From the NCBI RefSeq assembly GCF_000745775.1, contig NZ_JQJY01000003.1:186001-250000 (forward strand): a stretch of DNA of 64,000 nt. Reading direction: 5' to 3'. Position 1 is the stretch's first letter; every line of letters starts with the position of its first letter. This DNA is from Flavobacterium sp. ASV13. Lineage in GTDB: Bacteria > Bacteroidota > Bacteroidia > Flavobacteriales > Flavobacteriaceae. A model generated the notes under the pieces. The model was not told the origin of the DNA and made no database searches. It worked only from the letters and a program-made list of their open reading frames with translations. This document shows positions 54,224-62,592 of this stretch, piece by piece. The translations under genes were made by a program, and so were the position numbers.

Positions 54224-55015
54224 ATGAAATCTACTCTTGCCCAAATCGAAAACATAAAAAATAATGGCTACACTATAGATTTTTCGAGGGTTTTTGACCA
54301 TGCCATAGAAAATTTTAAAAAAATAACACTTTATTCCGCTTTGATTATTCTGGTTTTTTCATTTATAATCGGAATTGCGGCACTTGGAGTTCTGGGCTAT
54401 ATTTATGGTCTTGAAAACGCACCCAAAGTAATCGAAGAAAGCCTAAAACCTTCAAAATTAACTTTAGAAGATGCTTTAATTTCAACAATTGGCATTTCTC
54501 TTTTGACTGCTCTTTTCGCTCCTTTTGGCGCTGGTTTCTTCAAAATGGCTGATTCTGCCGATAGAGATGAGGAATTTAAGGTATCAAATATGTTTAGTTA
54601 CTATAAAGCACCTTATTTTGCGCAGTTATTTACTGCAACTTTAATTATAACTATAGTTAATAATGCAATTGCAAACACACTTGAGAGTGCTGGTTTTGTA
54701 TTAATTGGAGTGACCATATCCATCTTTATTAACTTTTTCATGTATTTCACAGTTCCGTTAATCATATTTGGAAACTTAAAAGCATTAGATGCAATTAAAG
54801 GAAGCATTACACTTGTTACTAAAAATCCGTTAATCATTTTTGGATTATTTATTATTGGAATTTTAGGTTCTGTTATTGGTGTTTTTGCTTGTGTTGTGGG
54901 CCTTCTTTTTACAATGGTTTTCAATACATCTTTGATTTATGCAGCTTATTTTGGAATTTTCAGTAAGGAACAAGAAGAAGATTCAATTGACACAATTGGT
55001 CAATCGGATTTATAA
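54224..55015 (+). CDS. Hypothetical six-helix membrane protein
   Basis: 263 residues with hydrophobic helices around 37-60, 85-108, 135-152, 160-182, 200-225 and 228-245. Opening text DFSRVFDHAIENFKKITLYS precedes the first helix. I do not recognise a named family. It lies 91 bases before the hybrid kinase gene on the same strand, so a shared transcript is possible but unproven. Confidence 0.6.
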   Translation: MKSTLAQIENIKNNGYTIDFSRVFDHAIENFKKITLYSALIILVFSFIIGIAALGVLGYIYGLENAPKVIEESLKPSKLTLEDALISTIGISLLTALFAPFGAGFFKMADSADRDEEFKVSNMFSYYKAPYFAQLFTATLIITIVNNAIANTLESAGFVLIGVTISIFINFFMYFTVPLIIFGNLKALDAIKGSITLVTKNPLIIFGLFIIGILGSVIGVFACVVGLLFTMVFNTSLIYAAYFGIFSKEQEEDSIDTIGQSDL

Positions 55016-55106
55016 TAAAACCGTCTTTCTAATTAAAACAGAGTCTGGCCAACTCTTTTAGAAATTCATAAAATGCTATTGATTAAACCGTACATTCCCA
55101 AATCAT

Positions 55107-58100
55107 ATGGTAGAAAACTACAGTTTTTATAGTACATTATTTTCAGGAATTGCTTTTATTGGCAATTCTTTGAAATCAACTATAACAAATTGGTTTGTTT
55201 TTAGCTCCGATGTCATTTTCTACAACAATCCTAAACTCATTATTTTAGGACTTTCTCTCTTTGGTTTTTTGGGTATTTTGGTGTATCAGTTTTTCAGAAT
55301 TAAAAAGAAAATCGGTTACTTTATTCAGAAGAAGAAAGAAAATGAAACAATTACCAAAGAATACCAGCTTTATATTCTGTTTTTTGGTATCGCTGTTATT
55401 GTCATCGAGATTATTAATGAAATTTTTAAAATAAGGCCGGTAAGTCTTCTTGTCATAAACCTGATTATAGGCTCCAGCGTTTTAGTTATCTATTTTCTTA
55501 CGGACAAAATAAAATACCTGCGCGATAGAATTCAGACTATATTTATTGTTTCTTTCTTTTTTTACATTTCATATGTAGCGCGAAATATTATTTATCTAGA
55601 AGGTGATGTTTTGCCAATAATTACTTTTCTGATTTCTTTTTTCTTTTCTTATAGCGTTCTAAGACCTATAAAAATATATTGGTCTTTTGTTGCAATTACC
55701 TTTATTTTCCTGCTTACCACTGTTGCTTTTCAATTAATTCCCATAAAATCTTCAGTCCTTTTAATCGATTTTACGATCGTCATTTTTATCATAAATCAGG
55801 TAAAATTTGCTGTTTTGCAAAACAACAAAGACAATTATAGGTTTACGAATGAAATTGTACACAAAGGAAATTCGCTTACCATTGCAACAAATGATAATGG
55901 CGAACTATTATTCTGCAGCGAAACAATTACTTCGATTTTAGGTTATCATCCAGACGAAGTTATGGCGTTTCAATTTTGGAAACTTACCGAAGATTCAGAA
56001 TTCAACAAAGACAATTATTATAAAAATTATATTGACAATAAACTGTATATCAGAAAATTAAAAAGTAAAAACGGAGAATACAAATACATTCAATGGAAAG
56101 ATAAAAAGTTTTCAGAAGACCTAATTATTAGTATTGGTCAAGATGTCACAGAGCAAATTATAGTTCAGGATCAATATAAAAACCTTATACAGACTGCCAC
56201 CGATATTATTTTTGAAATAAGTATTGAAGGTCATTTTACCTTTATCAATGAATTTGGTTATTCCATTTTAGGATATACTGAAAATGAAGTGCTTTTACAG
56301 CATTATTCAAATTTTATTCATGAAGATTATATCCAGAATGCTGTTGATTTTTATGAAAATCTGGAACAAAACGAACTCAATTATCCAACAATCGAAATTC
56401 CGATTTTAAAGAAAAACGGTGAAGAATTGTGGATTTCCCAAAAAGTAATCGTTCGCAAAAACGACTTAGGAATCACTACTGGTTTTGCAGGAATTGCAAG
56501 AGATATAACCGAACTAAAAAATGTTGAAAACGAGAAAAAGAGACGTTTAGAAAAAATCGAATCGTACAACAACTCAACTAAAAAGCTTTCGACAACAAAT
56601 TTTAGTGATTACGACAATATGCAAACTGTGATTGATTATATCATCAAAGAAGGAGCAATTGTATCAAAAGCGAACCGTGTAAGTTTCTGGAAATTTTCAA
56701 ATGATGTCATTACCTGCAAGAATTTATTTAGCCGGGACAATCAATCCTTAAGTGATAAAAATGTCCTCGATAAAGAATCCTATCCTATTTATTTTGAAAC
56801 GCTGAAAAACAAAGCCATAATAAACGCGCCTGATGTTTTTGATAAATTAGAAACATCTGAATTCCAAAAAATTTATTTTACCAAAAACAAAATCAAGTCA
56901 ATGCTTGATGTTCCGATTTTCTTAAATGGACAATTGGCCGGAGTTGCCTGTTTTGAAAGTACAGGCGAAAAAAGAGAATGGGATAATGAAGATATAAACT
57001 ACGCCAGAACGATAGCCGATGTTATTTCGCTCGCTATTTCTTCACAAATGAGACTTAAAGCCGAGAAAAAACTGGAACTAAAAACAGATTTGCTTTCAGC
57101 AATGGCACTTTGTACAGAAAAGTTTCTATCAAGCAAAGGACCTCAAAAAATGTTTGAGGAAACGTATGATATTATTGGAAAAGCTTCAAAAGCGGATCAT
57201 ATTTTTTATTATGAAAAAGATTTTGAAACCAATACAATTAGTCAGCAATATAAATGGTCAAGAGAAGGAGTTGTTCACCAAATAACAGAACTTCAAAAAT
57301 TTACTGATGAAGATTTGAAGGAAATTATTTTTCACTCACAAAACAAAAGAGTTTTAAGCACCCTGACAAAAAACCTTGAAGATACATTTTTCAAAAATTT
57401 GCTTATTGCAAATGATATTAAATCCATTTTGATTCTTCCTTTATTTTCAAATAATGTTTTCTCCGGTTTTATTGGTTTTGATGATTGTACAAAAGAAAGA
57501 AAATGGACAGATGATGAAATTTACATCTATCAGACATTGGCCAACAATATATCTTCAGCTTTAGACCGACATAGAAATCAGGCGAAAATTAAAGAAAGTG
57601 AAGATGCTATTAAAGCAAAAGAACTTGCGGAAGCGGCAAATAAATCAAAATCTGATTTCTTAGCCAATATGTCACATGAAATCAGGACTCCATTGAATGG
57701 AATCATCGGATTTACGCACTTATTAATGAAAACAAATCTTGAAGAAATTCAGGAAAAATACATGACAACCATTAATCAGTCGGCACATTCGTTGCTTGAA
57801 ATTATTAATGACATCCTTGATTTTTCAAAAATTGAAGCAGGAAAACTCGAACTTTATATTGACTTATACGATCTTCAAAAAATACTCGGACAAATATTTG
57901 ACTTGATTATATATGAATCAAATCAAAAAAATCTTTTGCTTGAATTGAATGTAGATCCAAATGTTCCAAAATACATCTGGACAGATATTGTACGTTTAAA
58001 GCAAATCTTGATCAATCTTTTATCAAATGCCATCAAATTTACCAATGAAGGCTCCATAAAATTGAATGTTTCTGTACTAGATAAAAAATGCGACGACTTT

Positions 58101-58790
58101 CATGTTATTCGTTTTTCAGTTATTGATACCGGAATCGGAATATTAGAAAAAAATCAGAAGAAAATTTTCAAAGCTTTTTCGCAAGAAGATAGTTCAACAA
58201 CCCGAAAATTTGGAGGAACCGGTTTAGGTTTGACTATCTCAAATCAGTTATTGGCTTTAATGGAAAGTCGTCTTCAGCTTAAAAGCAAAATTGACGTTGG
58301 AAGTACTTTTTATTTTGATCTGAGTCTTAAAACTAGCCAAAACACAGTAAGTGAAAAACTAAAAGCGCTTTCAAACGGAGTTGAGCCAGAATATGCATTA
58401 AGCTACAATTCGAATATGGAAAAAATAAATATTCTGATTGTAGAAGACAATAAAGTAAATATGCTTCTTTTGAAAACGATTGTCAAAAATATCAACATGA
58501 ATTCGATTATTTTTGAATGTGAAAATGGTTATGAAGCCGTAAAACAAATCGAAAATATAAATCCCGATCTTGTGTTTATGGACATACAAATGCCAATCAT
58601 GAATGGTTACGAAGCTACAAAAGCCATAAGGGTTACAGAAATTGGCAAAAACATCCCTATTATCGCAGTAACGGCCGGAGCAGAAAAAGAAGAAAAGAAC
58701 AAATGTATTGCGGCTGGAATGAACGATTATATCTCAAAACCTATTATTAGAGGCACTGTAGAAGAAGCATTGCGAAAATGGTTAAAATAG
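55107..58790 (+). CDS. Hybrid sensor histidine kinase with PAS and GAF domains
   Basis: 1227 residues. Membrane part with several helices (about 1-240), PAS-like domains at about 257-350 and 356-472, GAF-like domains at about 505-645 and 675-820, a HisKA domain with His857 ([13 protein letters not shown]), HATPase_c (about 956-1076: [21 protein letters not shown]), and a receiver domain (about 1107-1222) with phospho-acceptor Asp1159 (VFMDIQMP) and Lys1211. The kinase can pass phosphate to its own receiver. No Hpt protein or separate response regulator is adjacent, so the output is unknown; the small-molecule cue of the PAS/GAF array is also unknown. Confidence 0.93.
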   Translation: MVENYSFYSTLFSGIAFIGNSLKSTITNWFVFSSDVIFYNNPKLIILGLSLFGFLGILVYQFFRIKKKIGYFIQKKKENETITKEYQLYILFFGIAVIVIEIINEIFKIRPVSLLVINLIIGSSVLVIYFLTDKIKYLRDRIQTIFIVSFFFYISYVARNIIYLEGDVLPIITFLISFFFSYSVLRPIKIYWSFVAITFIFLLTTVAFQLIPIKSSVLLIDFTIVIFIINQVKFAVLQNNKDNYRFTNEIVHKGNSLTIATNDNGELLFCSETITSILGYHPDEVMAFQFWKLTEDSEFNKDNYYKNYIDNKLYIRKLKSKNGEYKYIQWKDKKFSEDLIISIGQDVTEQIIVQDQYKNLIQTATDIIFEISIEGHFTFINEFGYSILGYTENEVLLQHYSNFIHEDYIQNAVDFYENLEQNELNYPTIEIPILKKNGEELWISQKVIVRKNDLGITTGFAGIARDITELKNVENEKKRRLEKIESYNNSTKKLSTTNFSDYDNMQTVIDYIIKEGAIVSKANRVSFWKFSNDVITCKNLFSRDNQSLSDKNVLDKESYPIYFETLKNKAIINAPDVFDKLETSEFQKIYFTKNKIKSMLDVPIFLNGQLAGVACFESTGEKREWDNEDINYARTIADVISLAISSQMRLKAEKKLELKTDLLSAMALCTEKFLSSKGPQKMFEETYDIIGKASKADHIFYYEKDFETNTISQQYKWSREGVVHQITELQKFTDEDLKEIIFHSQNKRVLSTLTKNLEDTFFKNLLIANDIKSILILPLFSNNVFSGFIGFDDCTKERKWTDDEIYIYQTLANNISSALDRHRNQAKIKESEDAIKAKELAEAANKSKSDFLANMSHEIRTPLNGIIGFTHLLMKTNLEEIQEKYMTTINQSAHSLLEIINDILDFSKIEAGKLELYIDLYDLQKILGQIFDLIIYESNQKNLLLELNVDPNVPKYIWTDIVRLKQILINLLSNAIKFTNEGSIKLNVSVLDKKCDDFHVIRFSVIDTGIGILEKNQKKIFKAFSQEDSSTTRKFGGTGLGLTISNQLLALMESRLQLKSKIDVGSTFYFDLSLKTSQNTVSEKLKALSNGVEPEYALSYNSNMEKINILIVEDNKVNMLLLKTIVKNINMNSIIFECENGYEAVKQIENINPDLVFMDIQMPIMNGYEATKAIRVTEIGKNIPIIAVTAGAEKEEKNKCIAAGMNDYISKPIIRGTVEEALRKWLK

Positions 58791-58883
58791 TTCAAAACTA
58801 ATTGATTCATATTGTCACAATATTCCTGAAAAATATATAAATTCGTATTAATAAAAACATAATAAGTTTAAATCTAGCACACT

Positions 58884-59732
58884 ATGAAATGGCAAGGCAG
58901 AAGACAAAGCGATAATGTTGAAGACCGAAGAGGCATCTCAGGCGGGAAAGTCGCTATTGGTGGAGGTGTTATTGGAATCATTGTTTTGCTGCTGAATGTT
59001 TTTGGCGGAGAAACTGGCAAACAAATAGCACCAGTTTTAGAACAAATGCAAGGCGGACAGCAACAAACTGAAGCAGCAGCTCCATTAAGCAAAGAAGATG
59101 AAGAAATGGGGAATTTTGTGAGAGTTACTTTGGCAGATACCGAAGATATTTGGAGCAAAATATTCGAAGAAAATGGAATGACTTATAAAAAGCCAAAATT
59201 AGTTCTTTTTAGAGGATCTGTACAAACAGCTTGTGGTGGAGCATCTTCAGCATCTGGGCCTTTTTATTGTCCGGGAGATCAAAAAGTCTATATGGATTTA
59301 GGTTTCTTTGAGGAGCTTCAAAGTAAATTTGGGGCCAAAGGAGGAGATTTTGCAATTGCATATGTTATAGCGCACGAAATTGGTCACCACATTCAGACTT
59401 TACTAGGCACATCGGTAAAAATGCGTCAGGCACAGGAAGGAAAAAGTGAAGCAGAAGCCAATAAACTTTCCGTTGCTTTAGAACTTCAGGCCGATTTTTA
59501 TGCAGGAGTTTGGGCACATTACAATCAGCAAAACTTAGATATTGGCGATATTGATGAAGCGTTGAGTGCTGCAAATGCAGTTGGTGATGACGCAATTCAA
59601 AGCAAAATGCAAGGTCATGTTGTTCCTGATTCCTTTACTCACGGATCATCTGAACAAAGAATGTACTGGTTTAAAAAAGGTTTTAAAACCGGAGACATCA
59701 AACAAGGTACAACCTTTGAAGAAATTGAATAA
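58884..59732 (+). CDS. YpfJ-type neutral zinc metallopeptidase
   Basis: 282 residues. N-terminal cytoplasmic basic segment, one membrane helix (about 25-42), then a soluble domain with the zinc motif HEIGHH (164-169), a NKLSVALELQADFYAGVWAH third-ligand block and QTACGGASSASGPFYCPGD. This matches the YpfJ/putative neutral zinc metallopeptidase family. Substrate unknown. Terminator directly follows. Confidence 0.9.
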   Translation: MKWQGRRQSDNVEDRRGISGGKVAIGGGVIGIIVLLLNVFGGETGKQIAPVLEQMQGGQQQTEAAAPLSKEDEEMGNFVRVTLADTEDIWSKIFEENGMTYKKPKLVLFRGSVQTACGGASSASGPFYCPGDQKVYMDLGFFEELQSKFGAKGGDFAIAYVIAHEIGHHIQTLLGTSVKMRQAQEGKSEAEANKLSVALELQADFYAGVWAHYNQQNLDIGDIDEALSAANAVGDDAIQSKMQGHVVPDSFTHGSSEQRMYWFKKGFKTGDIKQGTTFEEIE

Positions 59733-59760
59733 TACAGAAACCAAATATAATAACCACTAG

Positions 59761-59790
59761 AAAAGCACAACTTAGCAGTTGTGCTTTTTT
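59761..59790 (+). terminator. Terminator after the YpfJ-type gene
   Basis: AAAAGCACAAC (59761-59771), loop TTAGCA, GTTGTGCTTTT (59778-59788), T run. Confidence 0.9.
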
Positions 59791-59805
59791 AATTTCCAAA
59801 ATAAA

Positions 59806-59846
59806 AATTCCAAATTCCAAATCTTGTGAGTTGGAATTTGGAATTT
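59806..59846. repeat. ATTCCAA heptamer palindrome
   Basis: AAATTCCAAATTCCAA (59806-59821) inverted as TTGGAATTTGGAATTT (59831-59846): each arm carries two heptamers ATTCCAA. Similar in construction to the TTGAAAC heptamer pairs. Confidence 0.88.
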
Positions 59847-59873
59847 CTAAATTGAAATTTGTTTTCGACTGAA

Positions 59874-59906
59874 AACAAAAAAAGCCTTGAATTTCTTCAA
59901 GGCTTT
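59874..59906 (-). terminator. Terminator after tRNA-His
   Basis: AAAGCCTTGAA (59881-59891), loop TTTC, TTCAAGGCTTT (59896-59906); on the minus strand it is followed by a T run and lies 8 bases after the tRNA. Confidence 0.82.
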
Positions 59907-59913
59907 AAATCTG

Positions 59914-59988
59914 GGTGGCTGACCGGGTTCGAACCGGCGACCCGCGGCACCACAAACCGCTACTCTAACCAGCTGAGCTACAACCACC
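59914..59988 (-). tRNA. tRNA-His (anticodon GTG)
   Basis: Read on the minus strand, GTGGTTG pairs with CAGCCAC to form the acceptor stem (two non-Watson-Crick pairs), preceded by the extra G at position -1 that pairs with C73, the hallmark of tRNA-His. D-stem GCTC/GAGT; anticodon loop TTGTGGT (anticodon GTG); T-arm GCCGG-TTCGAAC-CCGGT. CCA is not encoded. Its terminator lies just downstream on the minus strand, so it is a single-tRNA transcription unit. Confidence 0.95.
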
Positions 59989-60064
59989 ATTTTTGCTTAG
60001 CGAGTGCAAATATAGAACAAAGGTTCAGTTCTACAAAGAAAAAAATGAAAAATTTTTATAAAAA

Positions 60065-60781
60065 TTAAATCAAATTTTCTAAGCTATTGACTGCCAAACA
60101 CCTTTCAACGGTAAAACCTTCAGCAAAATCTTTCCCAACCAATCTTCCTAAGTCCTGCGCACGGTAATTTAAGCTTTCAAAGAAGTTTTTACTTGTAATA
60201 GGCGTTGCAGGTTCCTCTGAATTTGGATCGTAAAATTGCGTTTTATAGGCAGAAATTGCTTCCACTTTCTTTTTTTCGAAGCCGGTAATATCAACTACAA
60301 AATCGGGAACGATGTTTTTCCACTGAATATAATGATACACGACCTTTGGTCTCCATGCTTCTTGTTTCGCTCCGTCAACAATAGTTTCAATTTTCATCAA
60401 GCCCGATAAAAAACAAGCGTCTGAAACTAATTTGCTTCCTTTTCCGTGGTCAATATGACGATCGTCAATTGCATTGCACAATACAATCTCAGGTTTATAT
60501 TTTCGGATCATTTTAATAACTTCTAATTGATGCTTTTCATCATTCGTAAAAAAACCATCACGCATTGCTAAATTTTCTCTCACAAGAACGCCTAAAATCT
60601 TTGCTGCATCTTTTGCCTCCTGATCTCTAATTTCTGCAGTTCCGCGCGTTCCTAATTCACCACGAGTCAAATCAACAATACCTACTTTTTTCCCTAAGGA
60701 AACTTCTTTTAAAATGGTTCCAGCACAACCCAATTCTACATCGTCTGGATGTGCGCCAAAGGCTAATATGTCTAATTTCAT
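60065..60781 (-). CDS. bshB1: Bacillithiol biosynthesis deacetylase BshB1-like
   Basis: 238 residues from the ATG at 60781. The frame is open to 60901, but that stretch is repeat DNA (CGCAAAG palindrome and GAAAC heptamers) and the family starts at MKLDILAFGAHPDDVELG. PIG-L zinc motif His11-Pro-Asp-Asp14; later DDRHIDHGKG contains the remaining ligands. It removes the acetyl group from GlcNAc-malate during bacillithiol synthesis. The other bsh genes are not in this window. Confidence 0.9.
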   Translation of the reverse strand: MKLDILAFGAHPDDVELGCAGTILKEVSLGKKVGIVDLTRGELGTRGTAEIRDQEAKDAAKILGVLVRENLAMRDGFFTNDEKHQLEVIKMIRKYKPEIVLCNAIDDRHIDHGKGSKLVSDACFLSGLMKIETIVDGAKQEAWRPKVVYHYIQWKNIVPDFVVDITGFEKKKVEAISAYKTQFYDPNSEEPATPITSKNFFESLNYRAQDLGRLVGKDFAEGFTVERCLAVNSLENLI

Positions 60782-60806
60782 TTGTTTTTTGTTTTTTGTT
60801 TGTTTT

Positions 60807-60823
60807 GTTTCAGGTTTCAAGTT
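60807..60823 (-). repeat. GAAAC heptamers before bshB1
   Basis: On the minus strand AACTTGAAACCTGAAAC, followed by an A/C-rich tract and then the bshB1 ATG. Same order as at 36019. Confidence 0.8.
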
Positions 60824-60842
60824 GCTTGACTTTGAACATAAT

Positions 60843-60932
60843 TTTAACCGCAAAGTTCGCAAAGGTTTAGCGCAAGGTTCGCAAAAAAAATTAGCGTTCA
60901 TAGCGTAAATCTTTGCGAACTTTGCGGTTAAA
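60843..60932. repeat. CGCAAAG palindromic repeat, copy 2
   Basis: Left arm 60843-60864 and right arm 60911-60932 are perfect 22-bp inverted copies carrying AACCGCAAAGTTCGCAAAG and its inverse; the inside contains further CGC-AAG and TAGCGT elements. Nested inside the GAAAC heptamers at 60807-60823 and 60945-60970. Confidence 0.92.
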
Positions 60933-60944
60933 TATACATGCTAA

Positions 60945-60970
60945 AACTTGAAACTTTAAACTTGAAACTT
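60945..60970 (+). repeat. Outer GAAAC heptamers of the nested palindrome
   Basis: AACTTGAAACTTTAAACTTG then AAACTT at the end of the isochorismate synthase gene; inverted relative to 60807-60823, so they bracket the CGCAAAG copy. Confidence 0.8.
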
Positions 60971-62033
60971 ATTTTCTCAAAACTCTCTTCATCGTCATTG
61001 ATTTATTGACGCTTTCCTCCCATTCTTTTTCGGGATTGCTTTCTTTTGTAATACCGCAGCCCATATATAAAATGGCTTTATTATCCTGAATCTGCATGCA
61101 GCGTAAATTTACGAATAAATCAGAACTTGCCTTATTCCCGGTAAAACTGCTGTTTAATTCACCTAAAAAACCCGTATAAAAAGTTCTGTCATACTTCTCA
61201 TTTTCTAAAATAAAAGCTTTTGATTTCTTTTTTGGAAGTCCGCAGACCGCAGGCGTTGGATGCAATGTATCAACAACTTCTCCCAGCGTTGAATTATCTT
61301 TTAAAACTCCAGAAATATCCGTTTTAATATGCCAGATTGAACCCGCTTTTAAACTGTAAGGTTCAGAAACCACAACCGAAGCCGTAAATTCTCTCAACCT
61401 TTTTACAATAAAATCAGTTACAAATTGCTGTTCGTCTTTCTCTTTTTGCTGCCAAACGATTTCTGTTTGTAGATTATCTTTTTGCGTTCCCGCCAAAGCC
61501 ATAGTTTCAAAAGCATTTCCGTTTGCTTTTAACAATTTTTCAGGCGTTGCTCCCATCCAAAGTCCAATTTTTGGATGAAAAAAACAATAACAAAAAGTCG
61601 CAGGATACAATTGAACCAAATGCTGAAAAGTTTCGATAAAATCAAATTCAGACAAAGACACTTCTTCGCTTCTTGATAAAACTACTTTTTTGAATTCTTC
61701 GTTTTTTATCGCCTGAATTCCCTGCGCTACCAAATATTCGTATTGAAATTTAGCTTCAGAATCAAAACTCAAATCGTCAATTTCTATTGGTTCAAATGAA
61801 GTTGTTTCTTTTTCTGCAATAATAATTTCCGATTCATTTTCGGGAATTAAGATTAATTGTTTCTCATCAAACGAAGCAAAAACAAATCCTTTTTCGCTGT
61901 AATCTGAAACGGTGAATAATGTGTTATTTTGTTGTAAAATTCCAACTAGGTTTGCTGTGTTGGGTTTTGAATAAAGTACAAAAGGTAAATTCTGTTCTTT
62001 ATGATTTTTAATTTTTGAGAAAAATGGATTCAT
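60969..62033 (-). CDS. menF: Isochorismate synthase-like chorismate-binding enzyme
   Basis: 354 residues. The chorismate-binding core is clear: VVLSRSEEV, ATPEKLL, ALAGTQKD, LHPTPAVCGLPK, YDRTFYTGFLGE and GCGITKESNPEKEW. It has no glutamine amidotransferase part. These fit isochorismate synthase (menaquinone synthesis) rather than anthranilate synthase. Only 3 bases separate it from the thioesterase upstream on the same strand. Confidence 0.88.
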   Translation of the reverse strand: MNPFFSKIKNHKEQNLPFVLYSKPNTANLVGILQQNNTLFTVSDYSEKGFVFASFDEKQLILIPENESEIIIAEKETTSFEPIEIDDLSFDSEAKFQYEYLVAQGIQAIKNEEFKKVVLSRSEEVSLSEFDFIETFQHLVQLYPATFCYCFFHPKIGLWMGATPEKLLKANGNAFETMALAGTQKDNLQTEIVWQQKEKDEQQFVTDFIVKRLREFTASVVVSEPYSLKAGSIWHIKTDISGVLKDNSTLGEVVDTLHPTPAVCGLPKKKSKAFILENEKYDRTFYTGFLGELNSSFTGNKASSDLFVNLRCMQIQDNKAILYMGCGITKESNPEKEWEESVNKSMTMKRVLRK

Positions 62034-62036
62034 AGT

Positions 62037-62468
62037 TTATTCACTTTTCTTTCTATCCAAAACCATATTCGTCAATTTGCAGAGCGAAACTAAATTTCCA
62101 GCTTCATCTGTAATTTTGATTTCCCACAAATGAACAGTTCTTCCTTTGTGAATAATTCTTGCAGTACCAAAAACATAACCTTCACGGATGCTTTTTAAAT
62201 GATTTGCCGAAATTTCAATGCCTCTTACCTCCTGCTCTTTCGGATTAATAAAAAAGAAAGAAGCTGCACTTCCGACACTTTCCGCCAAAGCAACAGAAGC
62301 GCCGCCGTGCAATAATCCCATTGGCTGATGAACGCTTGGATTTACTGGCATTTTTGCAGTTAAAAAATCTTCTCCCGCGTCGATATATTCAATTTTCAGC
62401 GTTTCCATTAATGTGTTTTTAGAAAACTCATTACAGCGCGCCAAAATCTGCTCTTTTGTATAATTCAT
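62037..62468 (-). CDS. PaaI/hotdog-fold thioesterase
   Basis: 143 residues. Single hotdog domain with MGLLHGGASVALAESVGSAAS. Size and pairing with isochorismate synthase fit a 1,4-dihydroxy-2-naphthoyl-CoA thioesterase (MenI-like) role, but the family also includes phenylacetyl-CoA thioesterases, so this is inferred from context. Divergent from the lipoprotein gene. Confidence 0.8.
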   Translation of the reverse strand: MNYTKEQILARCNEFSKNTLMETLKIEYIDAGEDFLTAKMPVNPSVHQPMGLLHGGASVALAESVGSAASFFFINPKEQEVRGIEISANHLKSIREGYVFGTARIIHKGRTVHLWEIKITDEAGNLVSLCKLTNMVLDRKKSE

Positions 62469-62592
62469 TAAAATGGACTTTAAAATCGTAAAATTAAAGA
62501 AAGATAAGACATAAATCTAAAAACCGATTCTAAAATTTAAAATTCAACTTCAAACCTGTAGGTTTTTTGCTATTTTTACAAAAAGAATTCAA

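Noticed and set aside
58800..58830. ATATTGTCACAATAT palindrome between the hybrid kinase and metalloprotease genes
   Set aside because: Could be an operator, but a single 15-base AT-rich palindrome is too weak to claim.
59859..60068. 69-residue ORF across tRNA-His
   Set aside because: It runs antisense through a well-formed tRNA gene.
60782..60901. N-terminal extension of the BshB1 reading frame
   Set aside because: It is repeat DNA; the family's conserved start MKLDILAFGAHPDD is at 60781.
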